DNA from: Enoplolaimus lenunculus
Taxonomy: Eukaryota > Nematoda > Enoplea > Enoplida > Thoracostomopsidae
NCBI GenBank assembly: GCA_030248215.1
Contig: JASANG010004123.1
Coordinates: 31,001 to 95,000, forward strand
Direction of reading: 5' to 3'
DNA: 64,000 nt
The notes under the pieces: generated by a model
The model's database searches: none
Told to the model about the DNA's origin: nothing
The model's input: the letters and a program-made list of their open reading frames with translations, nothing else
Translations under genes and position numbers: made by a program
Shown here: piece after piece, positions 47,101-57,900 of the stretch
Layout: every line of letters starts with the position of its first letter
How positions within the stretch are numbered: position 1 is the first letter of the stretch

Positions 47101-50100
47101 TTTTCTACGAACAAAACCTGCAATTTGGTTCAAAGTACTACAAGCTACTGCAAACAAAAACCAAATATTTAACCCCAGATAAAACTGGGCTGGCAGTTTA
47201 AGTGGCAGCGAGCTTGAAACACATGCGATTAATATTATCTGGACAATGTTACTTTAAGGGGCGTAACAGTAGATTAAACGTATTCCTAAGCCTAAGCCTA
47301 AGTGGTGCAAAAATGTGTTTCTAAGCCTAAGCCTAAGCCTAAGCAAAAAATGTAACAAAAACCAAATATTTAACCCCAGATAAAACTGGACTGGCAGTTT
47401 AAGTGGCAGCGAGCTTGAAACACATGCGATTAATATTATCTGGACAATGTTACTTTAAGGGGCGTAACAGTAGATTAAACGTATTCCTAAGCCTAAGCCT
47501 AAGTGGTGCAAAAATGTGTTTCTAAGCCTAAGCCTAAGCCTAAGCAAAAAAATGTAGTCTAAAATCTGAACTTACTGTTTTATGGACGCATCAGAAACCT
47601 GGACACCCCTTAAAGTCACATGGGCCATTAATCTTGTGAAAGCCGTTGTTATCTTGAATTATTTAGTTTTTTGGTAAATATTCCTTTGAACTCTGCCTAC
47701 TTTCTGAGAAACGCCGAAAAAAAACTATATAACTTATAAGTGTGCACGTCACAGTAATTAATATTTGCAACGTCAACATATCAAAGCGTACACAGCATGT
47801 TAGAGCGGGTGAAGTATTAAAAAATTACCCCCAAAAAATGACCCACGGAGACATTTTATGGGGATGAGATTTACTGCCCTACGAAACCTCTGGTTGAAGA
47901 ATTACTTGCCGCTGTCATATATTTCAAGCGTAATGAAAGTTAATCAAGGTAACCAAACTAAGCAAACCATTCTTTACCGCTCAAGTCCCGTAGAGTTTAT
48001 TTCGGAGAAAGTCAATTTGACTCAGCATTTTTTGCAGTGTACATATCCAGATGAAGCAAAATTAAATTAAAAAAGTTTTCTGGAAAATTCATAACAAACA
48101 CATACACGGATGTTGCCAAAATTTTGGTTTCGGGGGCCCACATCGCTAAACTATCAAGGATGGCACTATACTTTTTGTACTTATGCCTGAGATGCGAGAT
48201 TACAATTGAAGAGTGCCTTGCCAAAATCAAAGACGCCGCTTTATTTAATGTTTGGGTTCTGAAACTGTTACATATTTCAACAACGTTTTACGGTAGAACA
48301 GGGTCGTACTTGAGCCGACTTCAACAAGTTGGCCTCCAAACCGGTTACTGTGGTCACTGTAAATTACCTAAAAAATGTTAATACAAACTCGTTTTGTTCC
48401 TTTCTGCTAAAAACTTCAGCCTCTCTATGAGTTGACCGGAGCAGTAAAAGAAATTATACCGCAGTTTGTCTTATGTATACGTGTTATTTTTGACATTTTG
48501 TCACAAAAATGGCTAAACCAGTAAACAACACATGGTGGAAAAGGTATCAACGCTTTGACTGACCAGTAAACACGTACACGCAATACTGTTCTGTTAGCGG
48601 AAGTTGAAAAACGTGTTCGCGAGTGAAACGAACGAGAAACCGTGCACGTTTTTGATCAACTGCAGTACCAAATGTTAGTTTGGAATGGTTCTATAGAACG
48701 AATATGCCAAAAGCCGATGTCCGGTATCGAGCCATAAAATTAACGAAACCTCGCTGGCAAAGCGAGTGGGAAGCCAGACGTATTTTTTGTATTAAATCAC
48801 ATGGTAAACTTCAAGTTGTGGTGGGGCTAAGTTTGGTGCCCCCAATTGATGGGTTTGGGTGGGAAAAGCCGATCATAGACCTATTCAGTCCCTTATAGAT
48901 TCACCGAGGCCAATGTGGCGTTAAATGTCGGTCTGGAACGTCCTCGTGTCCTTTGTCGAAGCCATGTTAACAATAAAAATGCATTCAATCTTATTTTAAT
49001 TGAAAAAAATGAGTGCACCGCTACAGATTCGATGTTTTTAGAGTCTGACAGTATTGAAGTAACTAGAAATTGGTCAAACTTTTACGAGTGCCTCACAACA
49101 TTCGTTGAACCAATTCGACGAGTGAAGTCTTCTAAATCGGCGAGGCCTTGCTAACATCGGCGCTAACTAAGGTCAAGTGGCATATAGATTTTTGATTTAG
49201 TACAACGGCTAAAGAGCTGTCTGTTGTAAATTTCTATCGCACAATATCAAAGTATCCCATGTTTTTGTAGACATTATTTTAGTTGAAAAATTTTTAACAT
49301 TGAAATTAATTGTCCTTATAAAAATATGTTAACGTTAATACGAGACCCTGGTGGTCGTATCGGCTACAGGCTCTAACTATATAAACACGCCCAACAACCA
49401 ATGAACGTAACGGATAACTTGTACACTTCACCACCCGCACAAACGTAAGCCTAACCTGGAACCCGAGGCCTAATCCTAAATCCTAACTTACGCCTCCGGG
49501 GCCTGAAAATTTCGACAACTGTGGAAAACGTGTATAAGAGTCGTATAACATTTTTGTCATAAACAACAGCCGACAACAATTACAGTGTAAATTCAGAACG
49601 AGTCAGATCCAACTGTAAATTCTAACTTTCACAGCTGGAATATAAAAATATAAGCAATATACGTAATACGGTAAAGCATAGGTTGTGTAATTTTAGACGC
49701 TTCAAAACAGTAGTTGACTGCATTGAACTAAAATAGTCAATCGATATTTATTTTAGTTTGTCATTCAGAACTTAGTTCAGAGGCGTATGTTGTACCAGAA
49801 ATGACACCCAGCGTACAGACAAACGGGGCATGGTACCCTTCGATGTAGTTTGACAAAATTATTTCAGTTAAAAATTGAATGCTAGCTGAAACCAATTTAG
49901 TAGTTTTAAAAAACACATCATTCTTTGTTTACAAATTGTTGGTCAACAAATGTGTGTATTGGAAACTGGCCTGAGGTGCGTATCGCGCATATTATTTTTG
50001 AGTCTACCTCGCGAACCGTTAAGGTAACCGCGAGGAGATTAACACCGTACGACTCAGCGCGTGAAACTGCGTTGAATGATGCAAAAATTTCGATGAAAAT

Positions 50101-52015
50101 TTTTGACAAAAACTTTTTCGATTCCAGAGAGGGGACCTTTAGGACCTTAAAAAATTGAATTTTTTAAACATTCAAATCTGGGCGTGGTATGATGCAAAAA
50201 TTTCAAAATTCATTCATTTTTTGGCAAACGCGGGCTGAGGGAATAATAAAAAACCCCAAATAACAACCCAAAATGACACGTTCATCGGGAACGAGAGTAA
50301 AACAGGATGTGCTCATTGTTTTAAGAATGTTGTTGATGCGAACATTGCAACCAGTTGGGTTTAAGTCCGTAGACAAGGTCGATGGCAAGAGGAGCGTGGC
50401 GCCCCTGACAAAATTTTGCCCCCCCCCCCCCCCCAGAAAACTTTCAACCTTGTTTGTAAGTCAACGAAAATCCTTGTATTACTCTCCTGTAAAATTTATA
50501 GCCCACCCAGAAACGTGAGCTGGCTACCGGCCTGTCGGGGTACTTTACTGCTGATGTTTTCCATGTTCGCTTACATGATATGCCTGCAGCTGCCAAACGA
50601 ATTGATCCTTTACAGTTCTGGCTAACTTCTTTTTGTCATTCATATTACGAAAGAACACCATTTTCGAGAACGAACCATCGAGGTTGCCAGCCTAAACAAC
50701 ATCACAATGCCGTATTAAAAATGCCGCACTGACCATCCCTACCGTTTTAGGAGAGACCCTCGGCAGCTGATAACGCCCTGCTAACCCGATCCGACATTTG
50801 ATTTCTTACGCATTCGGGACAATTTAGATTAAGCATTCCGTTATTCACGCTTATTTGAGTTGTGGGTCGCTTCGAACGCGAGATTTCTTTCGTCACTACA
50901 TATCTGTTGCGCCCCCGCGTATATTTTCTCCCGTTTCTGGTCAACGACCCCTGGATGGTGGTGCTTTGCAGATGTCTGGTCTGGCCTGACAAACACTATC
51001 CGCATCACTGACACTGTATGCAAGGTGTATTTTTTCAAAGTTTACCCTAAAATTTGCAGAAAAAGGTGCAGAAAACTGTCGTAATTATAAGCAGCTTGGT
51101 ATAATAGTACAAAATTTTTTATATAGAAAAAAATTAAAGCTAAGATATTGTCAAATTGTTTAAACAAACGACCCCTCGGACCAAGACTGAGACGCAGAAA
51201 CGATTGTTTTAGGGATGTTGAACAGGTGATGAGTAGGTAAATCACAAACCAGAGGGACCACTTATGTTTGGTATTCAACAAGTTGTTAAATATCTCGAAA
51301 AGTAGTTTAAAACACTTCGCGAGCAAAACTGGCCTAAAGCCAGCATAATATTTTGCAGAAAAGGTTTTATATTGCAACACCATACTTTAGCTTTCGTGGG
51401 ATTACTGAAATCAGCGACACCCCTACATTATTCAAAGGGTGTGGACCCGCACCCCAGACACTGTCAGCTATACAAGCAATTTATACTTAAACTGTTAACA
51501 ATATTAAATGGACAAACTGCAACAAATGTCAAAATCCATACACTTTACGTTTTAATAGAATTACTAAAAGTTAAATTCCGATTCCGCTTCCGACAAAATG
51601 TACTTTCGTTTGGAACCCTGCCAGATACAAATGTTTTATTCCTGGAACTAATGTGATCCATTAAAGTTAAGAAATAATGGCACCACTTGAAGTTCTCTTT
51701 AATTGCGTAATGTATTAACCGTAAATTGAGAAATAATGCAAGATTCACGTTATAACCAGGGCAGGCCGGTCACGGTTTGGCCCATGTTGATTCGACGTTG
51801 ACCCACACATAATAGCAGATAAATACGAATTTTTGAATACGATATGTGGTCTATAAATAGACAAAATGTTACCCAATAGTCCAATAGCGACAAAACGTGT
51901 CCCAAGCTGCCCCGGTTATAACGTGAACGTCGCTAAGGAGAACAAAACTTATAACAATACAAATCTAACCATTCCAATAATTTGTCCACTTCCAAAAACT
52001 GCCTTGCATATTCAT
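35187..52015 (-). CDS. PLEKHA8: FAPP2/PLEKHA8-like glycolipid transfer protein (PH + GLTP)
   Basis: Exons located: 51970-52015 (start, WKWTNYWNG), 50649-50691 (GWQPRWFVLENGVLS), 43718-43867 (PGEQQFYL, ERQGWLQHLGSVKAC), 42747-42871 (YCELRVYCDLLMQQVQ), possibly 40615-40709, 39841-40173 (linker), 38973-39058 (GSLATSAFLVSCKHL), 38289-38347 (FGPVKIDLNGNIR), 37737-37867 (NSATDALLWLKR), 37242-37375 (YHSWIVRGAFS) and 35187-35390 (C terminus). FAPP2 binds PI4P and ARF1 at the trans-Golgi through its PH domain and moves glucosylceramide with its GLTP domain; the D-L-x-G-N-I and H-x-W-x-V-R motifs that hold the sugar headgroup are present. One short exon is missing from the model: roughly 25 residues of PH strands 3-4, expected between 43,868 and 50,648. 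Exon 37242-37375 shows a one-base frame change in this sequence. The junctions flanking 40615-40709 fit by phase only. Confidence 0.85.
35610..35818. mobile_element. Foldback MITE with TA duplication
   Basis: Starts CACGGCAAAAAATGTTGAG and ends CACCATTTTTTGCCGTG, flanked by TA on both sides. The 122-bp tandem array begins directly at its right TA. Last intron of the FAPP2-like gene. Confidence 0.8.
35819..36306 (+). repeat. Tandem repeat, four 122-bp units
   Basis: Units start at 35,819, 35,941, 36,063 and 36,185 with TACCCTTTGCTATATTAATT and are nearly identical. Each contains CTCATATGAATATTTTCTATTT, which matches the end of the tRNA-like TIR family, so the unit probably derives from a fragment of that element. 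Confidence 0.9.
37050..37219. mobile_element. GTAGCCAGC-family MITE, diverged
   Basis: The right half CCTTGCATAAGTCATCAAAAACGC, AAAATGTTTAGCCCC and AGGTGAGCTGGCTACGGGC match the family of 40,394-40,555. It abuts the GLTP exon 37242-37375 on its low-coordinate side. Confidence 0.5.
37545..37640 (-). repeat. tRNA-like SINE head
   Basis: On the minus strand, GGGCAGCGTGGCGCAGTTGTAGAG resembles a tRNA 5' half with A-box. The B-box is not convincing. Intron between two GLTP exons. Confidence 0.35.
38562..38648. mobile_element. Foldback MITE, internally shortened (87 bp)
   Basis: Both ends (CACTGCAAAAACTGGTGAG and CACCATTTTTTGCAGTG) and TA flanks are present, but the palindromic middle is missing. 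Confidence 0.75.
39343..39615. mobile_element. GTCGTAGGCCAAT-family MITE with AT-microsatellite
   Basis: Ends at TTTGTCGAAGTCCTATAGC (left) and GATTGGCCTACGACATATATA (right). Internally GGCCAATTACCAG, GCAATCTGCTATT and similar motifs recur. An ATACATATATAT microsatellite (about 39,245-39,345) lies directly at its left, as at the 24.65-kb copy. Confidence 0.5.
40394..40555. mobile_element. hAT-type MITE (GGCCCGTAGCC family), best copy
   Basis: Left CAGGCCCGTAGCCAGCTCACC and right TTGGCTACGGGCCCG, with exact 8-bp flanks CGTGAATA (40,386-40,393 and 40,556-40,563). The core is GGGG-rich with AAATTTTTCAGGGGGG. Relatives: about 17.5, 23.6, 32.8, 37.1, 50.4 and 57.6 kb. Confidence 0.8.
40615..40709 (-). 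CDS. Candidate exon, two competing readings
   Basis: Flanked by acceptor TTTATAG and donor GTAAAC; 95 bp, phase 0 in and phase 2 out, exactly what is needed between FAPP2-like exons 42747-42871 and 39841-40173. In that frame the product (FSWVFTFAYLDTNIFCIMQ...) has no visible similarity to the FAPP linker. In another frame it reads YSAGFSLLPTWTLIYFALCS, a strong membrane segment followed by a stop, which looks like the fourth segment of a claudin-like protein. I cannot decide between the two. Confidence 0.35.
40723..40899 (+). mobile_element. Hexamer MITE, GGGGCGTAACAGT subfamily, with 8-bp duplication
   Basis: Starts GACCAATGTTTTACTTTAAGG and ends CCCCTTAGAGTAAGGCC, flanked exactly by AACAATTG (40,715-40,722 and 40,900-40,907). 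CCTAAG hexamers lie inside. Relatives: 47,241-47,626, 54,446-54,631 and about 59,988-60,196. It lies 13 bp from the acceptor of the candidate exon at 40615-40709. Confidence 0.8.
41792..41964 (-). mobile_element. Hexamer MITE with exact 8-bp target duplication
   Basis: Starts TACCCACACAAAGATTACGG and ends TTGTATACATGGGCC. AAATAAAT flanks both sides (41,784-41,791 and 41,965-41,972). Intron of the FAPP2-like gene. Confidence 0.8.
43437..43565 (-). CDS. Weak candidate exon of unknown gene
   Basis: Open 129-bp stretch with acceptor CTTTTTAG and donor GTACGG, phase 1 in and out, reading FVVELNDQKRDYVLDRYGSE. It could follow the exon 44788-45589 by phase, or be a cassette inside the FAPP2-like gene between 43718-43867 and 42747-42871. 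No similarity recognised; a chance open frame is possible. Confidence 0.25.
44190..44785. repeat. Tandem repeat of about 83 bp, some seven units
   Basis: Units carry GACATATATAAGACTGCTATT, AATAGCAAATTGGCCATAGCC, AATTAGTAATTGGTCTGAG and TAGCAGTTTGACCTAC. Starts near 44,277, 44,361, 44,449, 44,532, 44,616, 44,695 and 44,778. The unit is derived from the GTCGTAGGCCAAT MITE family. The array runs up to the splice donor of the exon at 44,788. Confidence 0.8.
44788..45589 (-). CDS. Hypothetical single-pass membrane protein, first exon
   Basis: An 802-bp open exon with ATG at 45,589 and donor GTATGT at 44,787. It encodes 267 residues: a polar Ser/Thr/Asn-rich region, a run of Asn at about residues 176-184 from an ATT/AAT microsatellite, and one strong membrane segment at about 229-253 (WCTALAVVFVTILCTAVAVS) followed by a basic stretch QTQREHR. 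No family recognised. It sits in an intron of the FAPP2-like gene on the same strand. Its phase-1 end matches the start phase of FAPP2-like exon 43718-43867, so it could be an alternative first exon, or the start of a separate nested gene whose other exons I cannot fix. Confidence 0.55.
46254..46452 (-). mobile_element. Hexamer MITE nested inside another hexamer MITE
   Basis: Starts GACCCATGTAAAGATCAGG and ends TGTTCTTTACCTTGGCT. GCATATTC flanks both sides exactly (46,246-46,253 and 46,453-46,460), and this octamer is part of the family consensus (TATAAGCATATTCC). The outer copy runs from about 46,216 to 46,560. Confidence 0.8.
46675..46954 (-). CDS. Probable last exon of a third claudin-like gene
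   Basis: Open frame ending in a stop at 46,675, with an acceptor TTTATAG at about 46,955. It reads a second extracellular loop VVFFYHNHFLRYHENSS, then PQYEPHRINLALGFMLTIML, which resembles the claudin loop-2/segment-4 pattern Y-E-x-x-x-x-L-x-L-G-W, and a short tail. Upstream exons should lie beyond 47 kb on the minus strand; I could not identify them. It is within the FAPP2-like gene's span. Confidence 0.4.
47161..47560 (+). repeat. Recent 200-bp direct duplication inside a hexamer MITE
   Basis: 47,161-47,360 and 47,361-47,560 are nearly identical (one difference seen). Each contains ACCAAATATTTAACCCCAG, the MITE left end GGACAATGTTACTTTAAGG and the CCTAAG blocks. The full MITE with the duplication spans 47,241-47,626. 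Confidence 0.85.
50365..50535. mobile_element. GTAGCCAGC-family MITE with a poly-C run
   Basis: CAACCTTGTTTGTAAGTCAACG and CGTGAGCTGGCTACCGGCC match the family. A run of about 16 C lies near 50,419-50,434. It is next to PH exon 50649-50691. Confidence 0.5.
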
Positions 52016-54238
52016 GTCCGGGTCCGCTTCAAATTGCAATAATGCAAAATGTCTTTACTTAATATTCACATACATATATTTAGTAAACTGAAACATTCTA
52101 ATGATATAAATAGATGGAAATATAACTGTATTGTCCATACCTTGAAATAACGCTAACATCTATGCGTTTTGAATTCAACCGTATTTGCAACTGTTTGCAG
52201 TCTTTTGCAATTTCATATTAATACTCACGAAACTGCAAACATACATAATGCTCAAAATCTATGACGAAACCGAAATTCATTGCCGGGCGGCAGTATCGTT
52301 GGAAGCGTCGCCCCAAACCCTTAATTGGGCGCCCAGCCACTTAGGGAACCCCATATTGGTGAATTAGAAATCTTTTCGCGGACCGACGAAATTATAGAGC
52401 TGTGAAACATCTTACTGGGGCCTCCACGGGAGGCAAACTTGGTCCAATGACTTGTCTCATTTGTCAAAGTGGAAAAGCGTTCAATTTTACAAAAAGCTCA
52501 CTAGGGTTTTTGGACAACCATAACATTCCAGTCTGTCATACTGTAGTGAGCCGAATAAGAAGGGGATAATAAAAGGGGGTCCCAATTTTGAAACCCTCTC
52601 AATAGGAGTCCGTATCCCTAATAAGAGTCCGTAAGAGGATAGAGTCCCTAAACTCTAATTAGAGTCCATATATGTCCATCATTTCTAATTGTAGTGCATA
52701 AATGACTACAGGACCAAATAAAGTTGAGTTTGCAACTTTAAACGTACGTAAGTTTTGAAAGTAACATTGCAAAGTGCAACCTTGCATCATCGCTCAAGGT
52801 TTTGATGCAATGCAAAAAACGTTTAATTCAACGGATAGTGCAAGGGAGGAGGGGAAAAAAAAAGAGCGAAACAAACAAGCGACCCAGAGCAAATAAAATC
52901 AGCCCATTAAAGTCCATATATGTCCATTATTTCTAATTGTAGTGCATAAATGACTACAGGACCAAATAAACGTCAAAAGCAACGCGTGTAATATCTATAT
53001 TATTTAAACCTTTACTTTAACACTCGATATTGAATAAACTTTACTTAAAGTGTTTTGGACGACTACTAAAAACAGTAAACTGATTTTAAAATTTTTAGTT
53101 GTTGCCCTGGTTGTCAAACACTGCTAACGGTTCAGCTTGCAACTGATAAGCTGTAACCTACAAAATTATCAGGTGGATGTGCAAAAATTAATCCTTTGTA
53201 TGGTGTAGCGAGCTTAGCCGCTTGGGCCCGTGTACAGGGGCGGAACGTTTTACTGCGGAATTACAATAGAATAAGCTTAAGCTTTAGGCTAAATTTAAAT
53301 CTACGATAATTCGGCAACCGACATTTTGTTGACCAACACTGTCTTTAGCGTATGCCTAAATCCTGCAGCATAATCCTATGCGTAATTCTAAGTCTAAGCC
53401 TTAGCACGATGATGGGCAGCAAAATGTCGAGTCGGCACGGTTTCGGATGGCACGATTTCCGGCCGCGAGTTGACGGTGACGGTTTAAAGTTTCTACTTCT
53501 GGTTACTTTGATCTGTCTGCCGCTAAGAAACCACCTTACAGTAGTATTTGGATGAATTTTTAGCTATTTATTATTGTAATGTGTAGTCTGACATGTTTAT
53601 GAGTATTTATTTGCATTAAGTAGGAGTGATTGACTGATTTAACCCTTTCTCACATGAATATTTTCTATTTCAGCTGAGACGTACCCTACTTTTTATTTAA
53701 CGCATGTACACTGCGCTAGGTTAGTCATAGTCAACTCTATGTGACCAGAGGTTAAGCATATATTATAATTATTGAGCTAGCAAAGTGGGGTTAGAAGTTG
53801 ACAGAATTCAAGAGGTGTCAGCTCAGTGGCGCAGCAACCGGGGGCAGCTGGGGTAGGCCCCTTTCATTTTGAAACCCCAAAAAATTTTGCATAAGATAAA
53901 ATGCAAAATTTAATGAAAAGAACAGTGAGATCCTACTCTGCAAATTATTAAAACTGCATTTAGCTTCTCGTTCGCTTTGCTCGCGAAGTTTTTTAAATCA
54001 TTGTCAATCGAGTTTCAGTATAAGTATAAGCCCACGTGGTCTTTTGGATTACCTGCCGTATCTTTGTATTAGCTCTTCACTCGAAATCCGGGGGAAGTGC
54101 CTATTTTGTCATCAATCGGATAGCTTTTAAGGTATATCCCATTTATATACGCGTTGAACAGGTATAATGACGGATCCGAGAAGAACGGAAACCTCAGAAC
54201 CCAAAAAGTGGTCCTACATACCAGAATATCTTGGGTTC

Positions 54239-54700
54239 ACAACCCTTTCTCACATGCATATGTTCTATTTGGTCTGAGATACATCTTCAAAGCAACGTTC
54301 GAATTCCGGTCTCATGACCGGGAAGCGTTTAACATGACAACTCAACAATACGGGCTTGAAGCTTAGGTCCAAAATGCCTCTCGAGTCTTGTGGCTATTTG
54401 GCGCTTAGATACCCACGCATAGTACTGTTACGCAACACACATTCTGGACCAATGCTACTTTTAGGACCGTAACTGTAGAGTAAGCATTTTTCTAAGCCTA
54501 AGCCGAAGTGTTAAAAAGTGTATTCCTAAGCATAAGCCGAAGTGTTAAAAAAAGTGTATTCCTAAGCATAATCATAAGCAAAATATAGTGTAATATCTAA
54601 AAATGAAGCTAGCCTAAAAGTAACATGGGTCGCATTGTGTATAATTTGGCGTCCACCGTTCGCGTTTAAACTGCTCACAGTCTACTCTACGTAAGAAGGA
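54239..54700. mobile_element. tRNA-like TIR element split by a hexamer MITE
   Basis: Starts CAACCCTTTCTCACATGC and ends CTCTACGTAAGAAGGATTA. Between them lies a hexamer MITE (54,446-54,631) that begins GGACCAATGCTACTTTTAGG and ends AAAGTAACATGGGTC. Confidence 0.55.
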
Positions 54701-54884
54701 TTAAAAATACATAAAGGCATAACGTGTCCAGTTTTCGTGTAAAACTTCTCTGTCATGCACCGTTTGACACAAATTGTAGGCCATCTAGGCCATGCCCCCA
54801 TCCAACAGGAAAAAACACCAAAGTTATGTATTAAGATTGAGTACTAAAATTGCGTTCGACTTTTCGCTCGCTTCGCTCACAAGT

Positions 54885-54890
54885 TTTATT
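54885..54890 (-). promoter_or_regulatory. Probable polyadenylation signal of the GPCR gene
   Basis: AATAAA on the minus strand about 80 bp beyond the stop codon at 54,968. Confidence 0.5.
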
Positions 54891-54967
54891 TTTCATTAAT
54901 ACAACGCGCGTTCTTCAGACAGAAATTCCCCGATTTGTTACTGTCGACAAACGACCCAAAATGAAGA

Positions 54968-57900
54968 TTATTTCCGCAAAAGCAACAACTGAACAAACGC
55001 GTGTCGAAATTTGTTATTGCAAACTGCGTAAAGTATCGGGTTTATCGCACTATTTGCATACCCAAGCCATACAACCACATCGATAAGTGTCTTCGAGACA
55101 CATGGGGGCTGGTCGGGTTGACGGCATACGGGCAGAGCTTGCATCAAGTACACCACAGCGAATCCGATCCAACAAAACAAAAAGCACCCAGTCACTAGAC
55201 CGACAGTTTTAACCAATCGAATTTGAGCATGAAATTGTTGCAAAAACACACTAAGTGATTCAGTATAAGATTGTCTGGCGGACCGGATATGCCGAGAATA
55301 AAAACTATTAGCGCTGTCACTGTCTTCTAGTGAACTGTCGCGATGATGTATCCGGGAAAGAAGCGACGATGTCCGGCTTAGAGAAAATTGTCGGTTTTTA
55401 GGCTGGTATCTTCGTTTGTAACGGGACCCACCAATTGAGGATTCTGCATTGCTTGAGGCTTCGTTCGAAAATAGCCAACTTAATTGCCGGTTAAGAACGC
55501 GTTTTGCGAATGACCGCCGTTGTTTTGCTGGAATTCTTGATTTCTTCGCAGTGGTTGAAACGGGCGCTGTGACCACTGTAGAATGTGTTCCGCCACCGTT
55601 TGACGGATACGAAAATATGGCGTCGTTGTCAGAGGTGGAAAAATGATAAATGGGCGAAACACACGAAATTGATTCTTCAACCAGTTTGACAGAGTTTTGT
55701 TGATAGTACGCGGCGTGGTATGAGCCCTCGTGTGATGATAGATCTTTGATCACTTTGGTTTCATAGCTACCAGACGATGCGGTTTCTTTGGAGACTTCTT
55801 TGGAAATTTCTTTCGAAATTTCTGGCTCAGTATCGGAACAAGTTGGACGGTTGTTTCGGCTGTTGCTTGCGGCAAATTTGGCAGCATTACTGGATAACCG
55901 GCTCGAAATCGGGACAGATTCGTTAAAAATCTTGCAATGATTTGTCGCCGAACTACTGGTAGGCGTCTTTCTTTCTTGAGATACGATCGCTGTGACAGTG
56001 CTAGTACTAGCGGCGTCAGTTTTGGTGCTCGTTTCTTCGAGTTCAACAATTTGAACCATGGTCGGACCGCGACTTACAGGAGTACCCACAACGGGCAAAT
56101 CAAGACTATGATTTCCGCAACTGGGCTGTTTTTCAAGTTTTCCAGTCTGTTTTGCCGGCAGACTACCAGGTTTTTGACTGCCAGCGTCATGATTTGGTAA
56201 CTTTTTGCTGCACGGTTTCACACTGGACAAAATTACGGTTGAGGGTACAGACGAAGATGCCGCTACAGTGGCACTATTTAGTACCGGAGCATGCTTTGAA
56301 AACTGCAACGCCGAAGACCAATTGCTCAAAATTGTACTTTTCCCATGATTGACAATGATTTCGTTTCGAAGTTTTCGTTGATTACTTGACAGTTGAGTTG
56401 GTGTTTGCGCTCCGAACACAGAACAGCAATCTGCGCTTTCTAACGAACCGCGGAGAAACGCGGACGCGTCTGCGCTTAAATGGTAACTGCTTGTGACACT
56501 GCTTGCAATCGGTGATGTACGTGTAGTTATTTTGGAACTTTTCAACGATATAACGCTTAGAGAATCGGATTGGCGTGCAGTTCGATGCGAACCAACCCTT
56601 AAAATATCAGCACTGAAGGTCAGTATGACTTTTAGGGCGTAAATTAAAGATTAATCGTAGTTTTAAGCCTGCCCATGCCTAAACAAAAACGCATTCTAGA
56701 ATATAAGTCTAACAAAGAATTTTATAACAAAGCAATTATTCAAAGTTATTACGGTTAAGGCTCAGATTGTTATCATGTTTCGTAAATTGCGCTTTAAGTA
56801 CGCACATAGGATTGTAACTAGCGAAATACATATATGCTGAGGTCAAAAATAATTTTAAATATTAAAATTTTACATTACATTCTGAATATGAACATTTGAA
56901 TTTCGCATTTTTTGGAAAAAATCTTCAAATGAGAAACTACCGTACGGTATATATTGCCAACGCGTGTAATATGACAAAAATGTCACTTACGAAGCTGTAA
57001 CCCCTCCATAAATGGAGGGGTATGGCAAAAACGCAACGCGTGCTGGGTGCAGGCATGTGAGACAAGCTTGTCCGCTATGTGCACATGCAATATAGTGCAG
57101 TGATTGCATGCTAACTGGCAGCATACGGTCGACATTATAGCAGACGAAAAATGCAGTTGGAGAGGCGAGCTACACGTGGCGCAGTGGCAACAGCGTCTGC
57201 CTGACACACAGAAGTTCGCTAGTTCGAAACATTCCGTAACCCACTTTTCCAGCTGCTTAGTAAAAAGGTCTCACGTCTCGGTTCCTACCTTGACTGACAC
57301 TGGATATAATATTCCTTTGCACATTTAATGTTGTTTAAGAGCATTACCCACTGTTGAACTTAGTAAACTTTCTCAGTTTGAATTGGAATATCAACAATGT
57401 CGTCCAAAATCGAAGCAAATAAGCACCAATCAGGGCATACCAAGGGAAAGCAGGAAACACGCATTAAAGCAGCGTTAACAAATTCATAATTCTTTCTCAA
57501 TAATTAACATTTCAGTCGATTTGAGGGACGGCTGCCACCAATCTAAATTCTCCAGGGCGGTACTGGCAAAATTCAACCGAGCAAGTAGGTAGAATTGAGC
57601 CAATAGGGGGCTCAGCTTTCTTAAAAATTTTTGGTGCTTCAAGAAATGTTTTAACCTCGCTTCTATAAATCATCGGAATCTGGCTACGGGTCTTGACTCA
57701 ACGAACTTACTCATTCTGAATTGGACTTTTAAGACTTCGCTGACTATTCAGGGACGCCACGCTGGTCCGAACAGGACTTTTCGTTCCCCGATGAATCCGC
57801 ATTGTGCCAACAGAATCATCTTCATAACAGCCGAACCTGTAATGACTACTCGGTCCAATTCCTCCAATCCGCTTTTTCTTACGGTATTCCGTTTGATGAT

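Larger units (their letters stand above)
52016..54967. other. Intergenic stretch between the FAPP2-like gene and the GPCR gene
   Basis: The FAPP2-like promoter should be at the low end. It contains a GACCCGAATAAG MITE (about 52,539-52,980), a fragment of a hexamer MITE (about 53,228-53,410), a shortened tRNA-like TIR element (about 53,640-53,755) and a second one split by a hexamer MITE (54,239-54,700). No gene recognised. Confidence 0.55.

Noticed and set aside
48124-48381. Plus-strand frame of about 86 residues (over 100 without a start) ending GYCGHCKLPKKC
   Set aside because: No ATG start, no splice partners, no similarity recognised. Left as possible but unsupported.
48680-49154. Two plus-strand frames, MEWFYRTNMPKADVRY... 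and MALNVGLERPRV...
   Set aside because: The first contains the EARRI block also seen at 60.8 kb in a repeat; neither resembles a known protein.
50747-51383. Overlapping minus-strand frames, one with KWSLWFVIYLLITC that could be a membrane segment
   Set aside because: Considered as upstream exons of the third claudin-like gene or as the missing PH exon, but neither frame nor motif order fits.
57585-57695. A full GTAGCCAGC-family MITE in GPCR intron 2
   Set aside because: Only a right-hand portion (ATCTGGCTACGGGTC) is recognisable; the ends and duplications are not.
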